Source: Candidatus Poribacteria bacterium (GTDB lineage Bacteria > Poribacteria > WGA-4E > PCPOR2b). Taken from it: 64,000 nt of DNA. This document shows positions 8,133 to 16,267 of the stretch, in pieces; position 1 is the stretch's first letter, and every line of letters starts with the position of its first letter. The position numbers were made by a program, and so were the translations under genes. The notes beneath the pieces are model-generated. The model saw only the letters and a program-made list of their open reading frames with translations. It was not told the DNA's origin and ran no database searches. The stretch is from positions 38,480-102,479 of the forward strand of contig JAJDUM010000105.1 of assembly GCA_022826645.1 (NCBI GenBank). The letters are read 5' to 3'.

Positions 8133-11100
8133 ATGCCCCGCATCTTTGATAACATCGACCAACAACTGCTGCCCGCCCTCCGCGAGACCCTCAAAACCGC
8201 CGATCATGCCGACTTCTGTGTCGGCTATTTTAATCTGCGGGGATGGAGGGGGCTCAGCTCCTATATTGAAGAGTGGGAAGGGGGAGATGGGGGATGCTGC
8301 CGCCTGTTGGTGGGAATGCAACCGCCTCCTGAAGACACATTTCGAGACGCCATGCGTCTTGATCAAAGAGACGATGGAATTGACAATCAAAGGGCATCGC
8401 ATTTGAAACAGGAATTGGCTGAGCAGTTCCGCCAACAGTTGACTATCGGTGTGCCGACCCGCGCAGATGAAAAGGGGTTGCGTCAACTGGCACGGCAGAT
8501 CCGTGACGAGAAGGTACAGGTAAAACTGTTTCTTCGACATCCCCTCCACGCAAAACTGTACCTACTTTATCGCTCCGATCCAATTGCGCCGATTGTGGGC
8601 TACCTCGGTAGTAGCAACCTGACCCTTGCCGGACTCTCACGGCAGGGGGAACTCAACGTTGATGTGGTTGATTCGGATGCCTGTGAGAAATTAGAGAACT
8701 GGTTTGAAGCCCGATGGAACGACCGGTGGTGTATTGATATCTCTGAGGAATTGGTTGAAATTATCGAGCAGAGTTGGGCGCGTGAGGAACTAATTCCGCC
8801 ATATCACATCTACATCAAGATGGCGTATCACCTGTCGAACGAAGCGCGTGAGGGTTTGAACGATTTTCAGATTCCACGCGATTTTGAGGGCAAACTGTTT
8901 GAATTTCAGACCGCAGCGGTTAAAATTGCAGCGCACCATCTGAACAAACGCGGCGGGGTGTTGATTGGGGACGTCGTCGGTCTCGGCAAAACGCTAATGG
9001 GAACGGCACTCGCACGCATATTTGAAGACGACCACGACCTTGAAACGCTGATTATCTGCCCGAAGAATCTGGTAAAGATGTGGGAGGATTATCGGGACGA
9101 GTATCGTTTGCGTGGGAGGGTGCTTTCAAGCAGCCGGGTTATCTCAGAATTACCTAACCTTCGACGTTATCGCCTTGTCCTAATCGATGAAAGCCATAAC
9201 CTCAGAAACCGCGAGGGTAAACGCTATGGGGCGATTCAGGAATATATCCAAGAAAATGACAGTAAGGTTATCCTCCTCTCCGCAACCCCCTACAACAAAA
9301 CCTATCTCGACCTCTCTAACCAGCTGCGTCTGTTTGTTGGAGAGGATGAAGATTTGGGAATTCGACCTGATCAGTTAATTAGAAAGTTAGGCGGTGAAGC
9401 CGCGTTTAGCAGCGAACACCAAAGCGGTCCCCGAACGCTTGCAGCGTTTGAACAGAGCGAACACATCGATGACTGGCGCGAATTGATGCGGCTCTATCTT
9501 GTCCGCCGCACACGCAGCTTTATCACGGAGAACTACGCCGACACAGAATCCCAAACAGGACGAAAGTTTCTCTCCTTCCCCGATGGGGCCCGTTCCTACT
9601 TTCCCACACGGAGTCCCAAAACGGTGAAATTCGCAATTGACGATCAAAATCCCGATGACCCCTATGCGCGGTTATACTCTCCGGGTGTTGTTAATATCAT
9701 TAGCAATCTGAAACTACCTCGATATGGACTGGCAAATTATATTGATGGCAGACCATCGAAACCACCCACGTCCGGTGAGCAAAAACAGTTGGAAAACCTC
9801 TCACGGGGTGGGAAGCGGTTAATCGGTTTCAGTCGGACCAACCTGTTTAAGCGGCTGGAGAGTAGCGGGCAGGTGTTCATCCAATCCGTCGAGCGACACA
9901 TTTTGCGAAACCATATTTTCCTCTACGCGATTGAAAACAACAAACCGTTACCGATCGGATCACAAAACGCCGAGATGCTCGATTCGCGCCTCTACGATGA
10001 GGATGCAGACGATCTAAATCTCACCTCCGATCCCTTCGATGACGACATTGGCGACACCGAGGAAAAAATTGATGATACCAGTTCACAGTTCGTCTCCTAT
10101 ACAACTGATGCGTTCAATGAGAAAGCTGCTGGAATCTATCATCTCTACACAACGCAATACAGAAGCCGGTTTAGGTGGATTCGGCCGGATCTTTTTCATC
10201 AATCACTTCAAAAAGATCTCACCGACGATGCACGCGCCTTGCTTGAAGTTTTGCAACAGTACGGCACATGGGACGCAGAAAAAGATGCGAAACTGAACGA
10301 GCTTGAGAATCTCCTAACCCAAAGCCATCCGGACGATAAGGTCTTGGTTTTCACGCAATTTGCCGATACAGTGCGCTATCTGAACGATGCTCTTTTGGAA
10401 CGTGGGATCGCTCAGATAGAAGAGGTAACGGGCGACACATCGGATCCGACCGAACTGGCGCGGCGATTCAGTCCCCTCAGCAATAACAGGCAAAACAGAC
10501 AAAACGAGCTGCGGGTTCTCATTAGCACGGATATACTGAGTGAAGGACAGAACCTACAAGATTGTGCAATTGTCGTCAACTATGATCTACCGTGGGCGAT
10601 TATCCGTCTGGTTCAACGCGCCGGACGGGTTGACCGGATAGGTCAGGAAGCGGAGAATATTTTGTGCTATTCGTTCTTACCGGCGGAAGGTGTGGAACGC
10701 ATCATTAACTTGCGGGCACGTGTCCGGGCACGTCTGCATCAGAATGCGGAGGTTGTCGGCACAGATGAAGCGTTTTTTGAAGATGATCGTAATGAGCAAG
10801 CGATCCTTGACCTCTACAATGAGCAAGCGGGATTGCTCGACGATGAACTGGACAACGATGTCGATCTCGCCTCCTATGCGTATCAGATCTGGAAGAATGC
10901 CATCACCGAAGATCCACAGTTAGAAGGGATCATTTCTGAACTGCCATCTGTCGTTTATTCGACACAATCGCACTCCCCAACAGATGCAGAGCCGGAGGGG
11001 GCACTCATTTATATGCGGACGGGTGAAGAGAATGATGCCTTAGCATGGGTAGATCGGGAAGGACAGAGCGTAACGGAATCTCAGTTTGCAATTCTCCAGG

Positions 11101-11525
11101 CCGCAGTGTGCGATCCGGATACCCCGGCGATGTCCCCACTTGAAAATCACCACGACCTTGTGCGAAAAGGGACAGCGTTGATGATAACCGAGGAGCGGTC
11201 AATCGGCGGCGGGTTGGGACGCCCATCAGGGGCACGGTTCCGCGCCTATCAACGTCTGACCCAGTATGCCGAAGATGTGCAGGAAATGCTATTTAATACG
11301 CAAGAACTGAGACGCGCCATTGAAGACATTTATCGTTATCCGTTGCGTCAGGGGGCAACCGACATCTTGAATCGTCAACTACGCAGCGGCATTTCTGATC
11401 GAGGGCTTGCGGAATTGGTAATCGATCTGCGGAACGAGGATCGGCTCTGTATTGTTCAAGAGGAAAGGCAAACACGAGAACCGCAGATTATCTGCTCATT
11501 GGGACTTAGAACCGGTTCCCCGTAG
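8133..11525 (+). CDS. PLD-domain SNF2-type helicase
   Basis: A 1130-residue protein. Residues 1-220 form a phospholipase-D-like domain with one HxK motif ('HAKLYLLY', about residue 140) and 'GSSNLT'. A superfamily-2 helicase of SNF2 type follows: Walker A 'GDVVGLGKT' near 279, motif II 'IDESHN' near 351, 'LLSATPYNKT', and the C-terminal helicase lobe with 'VFTQFADTVRYL', 'TDILSEGQNLQ' and 'QRAGRVDRIGQ' near 829. Only one HKD-like half is seen, so nuclease activity would need a dimer or be lost. Next to an Eco57I-class methylase this looks like the motor/effector part of a restriction-like defence module. It lacks the partner genes that define DISARM or BREX. The start has AAAGGA upstream. Confidence 0.88.
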   Translation: MPRIFDNIDQQLLPALRETLKTADHADFCVGYFNLRGWRGLSSYIEEWEGGDGGCCRLLVGMQPPPEDTFRDAMRLDQRDDGIDNQRASHLKQELAEQFRQQLTIGVPTRADEKGLRQLARQIRDEKVQVKLFLRHPLHAKLYLLYRSDPIAPIVGYLGSSNLTLAGLSRQGELNVDVVDSDACEKLENWFEARWNDRWCIDISEELVEIIEQSWAREELIPPYHIYIKMAYHLSNEAREGLNDFQIPRDFEGKLFEFQTAAVKIAAHHLNKRGGVLIGDVVGLGKTLMGTALARIFEDDHDLETLIICPKNLVKMWEDYRDEYRLRGRVLSSSRVISELPNLRRYRLVLIDESHNLRNREGKRYGAIQEYIQENDSKVILLSATPYNKTYLDLSNQLRLFVGEDEDLGIRPDQLIRKLGGEAAFSSEHQSGPRTLAAFEQSEHIDDWRELMRLYLVRRTRSFITENYADTESQTGRKFLSFPDGARSYFPTRSPKTVKFAIDDQNPDDPYARLYSPGVVNIISNLKLPRYGLANYIDGRPSKPPTSGEQKQLENLSRGGKRLIGFSRTNLFKRLESSGQVFIQSVERHILRNHIFLYAIENNKPLPIGSQNAEMLDSRLYDEDADDLNLTSDPFDDDIGDTEEKIDDTSSQFVSYTTDAFNEKAAGIYHLYTTQYRSRFRWIRPDLFHQSLQKDLTDDARALLEVLQQYGTWDAEKDAKLNELENLLTQSHPDDKVLVFTQFADTVRYLNDALLERGIAQIEEVTGDTSDPTELARRFSPLSNNRQNRQNELRVLISTDILSEGQNLQDCAIVVNYDLPWAIIRLVQRAGRVDRIGQEAENILCYSFLPAEGVERIINLRARVRARLHQNAEVVGTDEAFFEDDRNEQAILDLYNEQAGLLDDELDNDVDLASYAYQIWKNAITEDPQLEGIISELPSVVYSTQSHSPTDAEPEGALIYMRTGEENDALAWVDREGQSVTESQFAILQAAVCDPDTPAMSPLENHHDLVRKGTALMITEERSIGGGLGRPSGARFRAYQRLTQYAEDVQEMLFNTQELRRAIEDIYRYPLRQGATDILNRQLRSGISDRGLAELVIDLRNEDRLCIVQEERQTREPQIICSLGLRTGSP

Positions 11526-11730
11526 GTGGGGCATCCCCGGTCACGTCCCAATTCATCGGGATCGAACTTGCCCCGTTACGATATATTATAATCCTGCCTA
11601 GCTCCCGCAGGCGGGGCATCCCCGGTCACGGGATCCTCCTCCGATTCATCGGAGTCCTCGGAACGGGATCGGACTTGCCCCGCAAGGTAGTAGGCATACG
11701 CCGCCCCGATAAATCGGGATTAAGAAATAT
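11526..11730. repeat. GC-rich repeat block between helicase and methylase genes
   Basis: Two related units carry GGGGCATCCCCGGTCACG and a later ACTTGCCCCG, with CCCGATAAATCGGG-like palindromes near 11565 and 11712. There is no coding frame. It separates two genes that would otherwise look operonic, so it may have been inserted into the operon. Confidence 0.55.
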
Positions 11731-11768
11731 GCCGCAACCAGAAACCGTAGGCAGAAAGGACAGCACCG

Positions 11769-14700
11769 ATGCAAATTGACCGCGCCCGGACCCGCCAACT
11801 CCTGAAAGACTTTGAATTTAAAACCCTCCTGAAAGAGCTTGGTTGGGACCGTTACCGCGGAGAAGTCAGAACTGAAATCCGAGAAACAGGGATCAATGAA
11901 AGCGAATATCTATTAACCGCAATCGCCGAAAAACGCGGGATGGCTGTCTTTCAATGTTCAGCGAGGACCGACGGAACTATTCCAGATTATGCGACTCGGC
12001 GAAAAATTCAACGGGAGGTTGCCAAATCTGTCCTCGAACACCTGATTATTTACACCGATGCGGAACAAACCACACAGGTCTGGCAGTGGGTCAAACGGGA
12101 GCCGGGGAAACCCCTCGCATGTCGCGAACATCGTTATGGTCAAGAACAGCCCGGTGAGTCCCTGATTCAAAAACTGGAAGCGATTGCTTTTAGCTTAGAC
12201 GAGGAAGATAACATCACACTGCCTGACGTAACGGGGCGCGTTCGGGCTGCCTTTGACGTGGAACGTGTCACCAAGCGATTTTACGACCATTTCAAAACGG
12301 AACACAACCAGTTTCTCAATTTCCTTGAAGGAATTCCTGATCAGGAGATGGAACGCTGGTACGCCTCGGTGATGCTGAATCGCCTGATGTTCATCTACTT
12401 TATTCAGAAAAAAGGCTTTCTGAACAATGACCCGAACTACTTGCAGACCAAACTGGAAGAGAGCCAACGCAACGGCAATGATCGCTACTACACCGATTTT
12501 CTCTGTCCGCTCTTCTTTGAGGGGTTTGCCAAACCAGAGCCCGAACGGAGTAGAGAGGCAAAGCGGCTGCTCGGAAAAGTGCCTTACCTGAACGGCGGCA
12601 TCTTCCAGCGACACCAAATTGAGGAACTCCACGGAGTTCCTCCCTGTCAAGGGGGGCAGGGGGGTTCGATTCAGATCCCTGACGCTGCATTTGAGCAGAT
12701 TTTTAATTTTTTTGCGGAGTACGAATGGCACCTCGATGAGCGTCCGCTGCGAAACGACAATGAGATTAACCCCGATGTCCTCGGCTACATCTTTGAAAAA
12801 TATATCAACCAGAAGGAGATGGGGGCATACTATACCAAAGAGGACATCACAGAGTATATCAGCAAAAATACAATAATTCCGTTTCTCTTTGATACCGCAC
12901 GCAAGGCGTGTAGGATCGCTTTCGAGGGAGAGGCGAGCGTTTGGCAACTACTACGAGATGACCCAGACAGTTACATCTACGATGCCGTCAAAACAGGTGT
13001 TAAACGAGATCTGCCACCAGAGATCACCGCAGGAATTAACGATGTACCCAAACGTGGGTCGTGGAACACACCCGCGCCCGACGAATACGCCCTCCCGACA
13101 GAAACATGGCGAGAGGTCGTCGCCCGACGAGAACGATACGAATCAATTCACGCCAAACTCTCAAACGGAGAAATAGACGATATTAACGCGCTCATTACCT
13201 ATAACCTCGACATCCGTCAATTCGCACAGGACGTGATCGAAAATTGTGAAGGGCCCGAACTGCTACGCGCCTTCTGGAAAGCGATCACCAAAGTAACAAT
13301 CCTCGATCCGACCTGCGGTTCCGGCGCGTTCCTTTTTGCCGCCCTTAATATCCTTGAACCGCTCTACGAAGCGTGTCTGGATCGGATGGAAATTTTTCTT
13401 GGGGATATAGAACATAGCCGCGAGAACACGCGCACCGAAAGATTTAGGGATTTCCGCAAAGTTCTTGAAAACATTGATCAGCACCCGAACCGCCGTTACT
13501 TCATCCTTAAGTCAATTATTATCAACAACCTTTACGGCGTAGATATTATGGAGGAGGCGATAGAGATTTGTAAGTTGCGGCTCTTCCTCAAAATGGTGGC
13601 ACAGATTGAGGAGGTGAGACAGATTGAACCGCTACCCGACATCGACTTTAACATACAAGCGGGGAACACGCTCGTCGGATACGCAACTTATGACGAGGTA
13701 AAGAAGGCAATCACTGGTAAGTTCGACTTCGACAACATTATGGAGAGCATCCAGGAAAAGGCGGAGACTGTCGAGCATCTGTTTGAACAGTTTCGGTTAC
13801 AACAAACGGAATTGGGCGGTGATGTAACCCCGGATGACAAACAGGCATTGCGGGATAAACTCAAGGTGTTAGAAGATGAACTCAACCGTTACCTCGCTGA
13901 CGAACACAAGATAGACCCACAGAAAGAATCTGCTTACCAGAAGTGGCTATCTTCTCACAAGCCTTTCCACTGGTTCATTGAGTTCTACGGGATTCTCAAG
14001 GACGGTGGGTTTGATGTAATTGTTGGCAATCCGCCGTATGTAGAATATAGTAAGGTGAAAAAGGATTATACGATTAGCGGGTATGAAACGGAGAGTTGTG
14101 GAAACTTGTATGCGTTTGTCTTTGAAAGAAGTTTCCGTCTGCTGCAACGAAACAGTTGGAAATCAATGATAATTCCACACTCGGCTTACTGTACTGATAG
14201 GATGTCTTCTCTTCAAGATTTATTTCATCGTTCTAGGGGAGTTGGGTGGGTGCAAACATATAGCATCCGTCCGGCAAAATTGTTTGTGGGAGCGGATCAA
14301 AGATTAGCAATTTATATCGTTCAGCAGAGCTCAAAACCATCTTACTCGTTGTACTCATCTCGCTATAACAGATGGAACGAGCAATTTCGATCAAATCTTT
14401 TTGCTGCTATGGAACATATAGATATTACTCAAATGTCGTTTCAAAATTCCTTGCCTAAAATATACTGTGAAATCGAACAAAATATATGGAAAAGATTAGA
14501 TCAATTTTCAGTTCTAGGTACGCGCCTGGCCACGCGCCGAACTTCTTACACGATACACTTCCATAATGCACCGCGTTATTGGCTTAGGGCAATGAACTTT
14601 GCTCCCTATTTTTGGAATGAACGAAACGGAGAGCAAATATCAACTCAGGTCAAACCTTTGTACTTAACAACAGAGTTAGATGCAAGCGTAGTCGTAGCAA

Positions 14701-15059
14701 CTTTGAACAGTTCACTTTTTTATTGGTGGTTTGTTGTGCTTTCTGATTGCCGCCACCTAAATATGCGTGAGATTAACAATTTTCCAATTGGTGTCAATAG
14801 AATGGAAGAGGCAATAAAGCATAGTCTGTATGGGAGTACCGCTGACCTGATGATGGATTTTCGACACCACGCACGGCGCAAGGAGACTTATTATCGAACC
14901 ACTGGTCGTGTTGTCTATGACGAGTTTTATCCGCGTCACTCTAAACCCATCATAGATGAAATTGACCGAGTGCTTGCCCAACACTACGACTTTACCGACG
15001 AGGAATTAGACTTCATCATTAACTATGACATCAAATACCGGATGGGATTGGGAAGCTAA
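11769..15059 (+). CDS. Eco57I-class adenine-specific DNA methylase (restriction-modification type)
   Basis: A 1096-residue protein. The N-terminal ~480 residues include an alpha-helical region ('LGYIFEKYINQKEMGAYYT') typical of large Type IIG/Eco57I-like methylases. SAM motif I is 'DPTCGSGAFLF' near residue 512 and catalytic motif IV is 'NPPY' near 753, which marks an N6-adenine methyltransferase. The last ~300 residues would hold target recognition. No separate endonuclease motif is obvious, so cleavage may depend on the PLD-helicase encoded upstream. A segment near residues 288-300 ('GVPPCQGGQGGS') is encoded by a CCTCCCTGTCAAGGGGGGC palindrome that looks like an in-frame repeat insertion. 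Its last ~30 codons are duplicated as a relic at 15674-15766. Confidence 0.9.
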   Translation: MQIDRARTRQLLKDFEFKTLLKELGWDRYRGEVRTEIRETGINESEYLLTAIAEKRGMAVFQCSARTDGTIPDYATRRKIQREVAKSVLEHLIIYTDAEQTTQVWQWVKREPGKPLACREHRYGQEQPGESLIQKLEAIAFSLDEEDNITLPDVTGRVRAAFDVERVTKRFYDHFKTEHNQFLNFLEGIPDQEMERWYASVMLNRLMFIYFIQKKGFLNNDPNYLQTKLEESQRNGNDRYYTDFLCPLFFEGFAKPEPERSREAKRLLGKVPYLNGGIFQRHQIEELHGVPPCQGGQGGSIQIPDAAFEQIFNFFAEYEWHLDERPLRNDNEINPDVLGYIFEKYINQKEMGAYYTKEDITEYISKNTIIPFLFDTARKACRIAFEGEASVWQLLRDDPDSYIYDAVKTGVKRDLPPEITAGINDVPKRGSWNTPAPDEYALPTETWREVVARRERYESIHAKLSNGEIDDINALITYNLDIRQFAQDVIENCEGPELLRAFWKAITKVTILDPTCGSGAFLFAALNILEPLYEACLDRMEIFLGDIEHSRENTRTERFRDFRKVLENIDQHPNRRYFILKSIIINNLYGVDIMEEAIEICKLRLFLKMVAQIEEVRQIEPLPDIDFNIQAGNTLVGYATYDEVKKAITGKFDFDNIMESIQEKAETVEHLFEQFRLQQTELGGDVTPDDKQALRDKLKVLEDELNRYLADEHKIDPQKESAYQKWLSSHKPFHWFIEFYGILKDGGFDVIVGNPPYVEYSKVKKDYTISGYETESCGNLYAFVFERSFRLLQRNSWKSMIIPHSAYCTDRMSSLQDLFHRSRGVGWVQTYSIRPAKLFVGADQRLAIYIVQQSSKPSYSLYSSRYNRWNEQFRSNLFAAMEHIDITQMSFQNSLPKIYCEIEQNIWKRLDQFSVLGTRLATRRTSYTIHFHNAPRYWLRAMNFAPYFWNERNGEQISTQVKPLYLTTELDASVVVATLNSSLFYWWFVVLSDCRHLNMREINNFPIGVNRMEEAIKHSLYGSTADLMMDFRHHARRKETYYRTTGRVVYDEFYPRHSKPIIDEIDRVLAQHYDFTDEELDFIINYDIKYRMGLGS

Positions 15060-15079
15060 CTTAATCAAAGGAGTCTAAA

Positions 15080-15508
15080 ATGAAGTTAATCACAGTTTTA
15101 ATCGCAATGTTTTTACTCTTTACCGTCCCTGCGTTCAGCGAACTGACCGCAGAAGACATTGAGAAAATTCGCTCAATTGTCAAAGAGGAAACCGCTGCCT
15201 CCGAGAAACGAATGAAAGAATACGTCTCACAAGAAATTGCAAAAGTCAACATCAAAATTGAAGAGATGGACAAACGCCTGACCAGCGAAATCAGAGCGTT
15301 AGACAAACGGCTAGACCACATTTTCACGCTAGTCATAGCTTTGGTCGCCTTCATCGCTGTGGTCATTGGGATACCGCAGATTATCGTCGCCATGCAGCGA
15401 AAAGATATACGCGTCCAAGACGAAAAAATTGAAGCGCAGCAAAGGCAGATTGAAGCTTTACAGCAGGAAATCGAAAAGCGCAAACAAGAGCACATTGTTA
15501 GACCTTAG
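15080..15508 (+). CDS. Small membrane-anchored coiled-coil protein
   Basis: 142 residues with CAAAGGAG before the ATG, 20 bases after the methylase stop. It has an N-terminal signal peptide ('MKLITVLIAMFLLFTVPAFS'), a charged helical coiled-coil stretch (residues ~22-78), one membrane segment ('FTLVIALVAFIAVVIGIPQII', about 80-100), then a second Gln/Glu-rich coiled coil to the end. It carries no enzyme motif. Small predicted membrane proteins of this shape occur next to defence genes and as stand-alone structural proteins. Its role is unknown. The opposite-strand frame is a shadow. Confidence 0.75.
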   Translation: MKLITVLIAMFLLFTVPAFSELTAEDIEKIRSIVKEETAASEKRMKEYVSQEIAKVNIKIEEMDKRLTSEIRALDKRLDHIFTLVIALVAFIAVVIGIPQIIVAMQRKDIRVQDEKIEAQQRQIEALQQEIEKRKQEHIVRP

Positions 15509-15600
15509 ACCCTTTCCACGTGCACCCGATAGCTATTCCTCAGTAAAGGGTTATTAACCGTGGTAGGTAAGGGAAGGGGTAGTAGGTACGTGCCCAAAAA

Positions 15601-15648
15601 GTAAACGATTAGGTAAACGATTGGGTAAACGATTAGGTAAACGATTAT
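15601..15648. repeat. Four tandem 12-bp repeats
   Basis: GTAAACGATTAG, GTAAACGATTGG, GTAAACGATTAG and GTAAACGATTAT lie head to tail. They resemble an iteron or operator array. They lie just before the methylase relic and about 280 bases before the toxin gene. Confidence 0.75.
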
Positions 15649-15673
15649 CACACCGAATGTGTTCTCAATCAAT

Positions 15674-15766
15674 CTCGTACTTGCCCAACACTACGACTTC
15701 ATCCCCGAAGACTTAGATTTCATCATCAACGACATCAAATACCGGCTAGGATTGGCAAATGAGTGA
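15674..15766 (+). pseudogene. Relic of a methylase gene 3' end
   Basis: In frame the bases encode LVLAQHYDF, then EDLDFIIN, then DIKYRLGLANE and a stop. The intact methylase ends in VLAQHYDF, EELDFIIN and DIKYRMGLGS. Only about 30 codons remain and no start is present, so this is a fragment of a second, diverged methylase copy. Confidence 0.75.
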
Positions 15767-15866
15767 AACGGTTGAACGGATCACACAAATGACTGTGCCC
15801 CAAAACAATTCCAGAAATATACAGGGAAAAACATCCGTGGGACTTACGCACTTGGTCAGAAAATAG
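15759..15866 (+). pseudogene. Probable relic of a DprA-like gene 5' end
   Basis: An ATG overlaps the relic methylase stop (ATGAGTGA) and opens a 35-codon frame beginning MSETVERITQ. The intact DprA-like gene at 19580 begins with a similar phrase (THPVEHITQ), and the DNA 'GTTGAAC..ATCACACAA' is shared. After about ten codons the similarity fades. I read this as the ancestral methylase-to-DprA junction, decayed. The match is short and could be chance. Confidence 0.4.
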
Positions 15867-15928
15867 GTTATAATATAGATTTTGAACCTACTTTGAAACC
15901 ATCAAGAGACCAAAAAAGAAGACATAGA

Positions 15929-16267
15929 ATGCGTGTTGTACAACCAAGAGAACTACAAATCTACCGTGACCCAAACGATCAAGAGCCTTTCACTGAATGG
16001 TTGAAATCACTACGGGATCAAAGGACACGAAAAAGAATTCAAAACCGAATTGCTCGCATTGTATCCGGCAATTTAGGCGATTACAAATCAGTTGGAGACG
16101 GTGTATTTGAACTCCGTCTCGATTTTGGTCCAGGCTATCGAATCTATTTTGGAGAAGTAGATAATACTATTATCCTGCTACTCTGCGGTGGGGATAAATC
16201 CTCGCAAAACAGAGATATTGAACGAGCAAAAGTCTATTGGCAGGAATATAAGGAGTCTCAAGAATGA
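15929..16267 (+). CDS. HigB/Gp49-type toxin (RelE superfamily)
   Basis: 112 residues from an ATG at 15929. An earlier in-frame TTG at 15893 would add 12 basic residues that do not match the family start. The segments 'YRDPNDQEPFTEWLKSLRD', 'GDGVFELRLDFGPGYRIYF', 'ILLLCGGDKSSQNRDI' and 'AKVYWQEY' match the phage-Gp49-like HigB toxins, which are ribosome-dependent mRNA interferases. The usual HTH antitoxin gene is missing as a separate gene. Instead the stop overlaps the start of the next gene by four bases, and that protein begins with an antitoxin-like segment. A TATAAT at 15869-15874 may be a -10 element, though no good -35 is seen. Confidence 0.9.
   Translation: MRVVQPRELQIYRDPNDQEPFTEWLKSLRDQRTRKRIQNRIARIVSGNLGDYKSVGDGVFELRLDFGPGYRIYFGEVDNTIILLLCGGDKSSQNRDIERAKVYWQEYKESQE

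Noticed and set aside
15601..15648. CRISPR-like array
   Set aside because: The repeats are only 12 bases and have no spacers; no cas gene is nearby.
15629..15723. KRLG-repeat peptide encoded by the 12-bp repeats
   Set aside because: The frame has no good start or ribosome site and runs through the methylase relic in the wrong frame.
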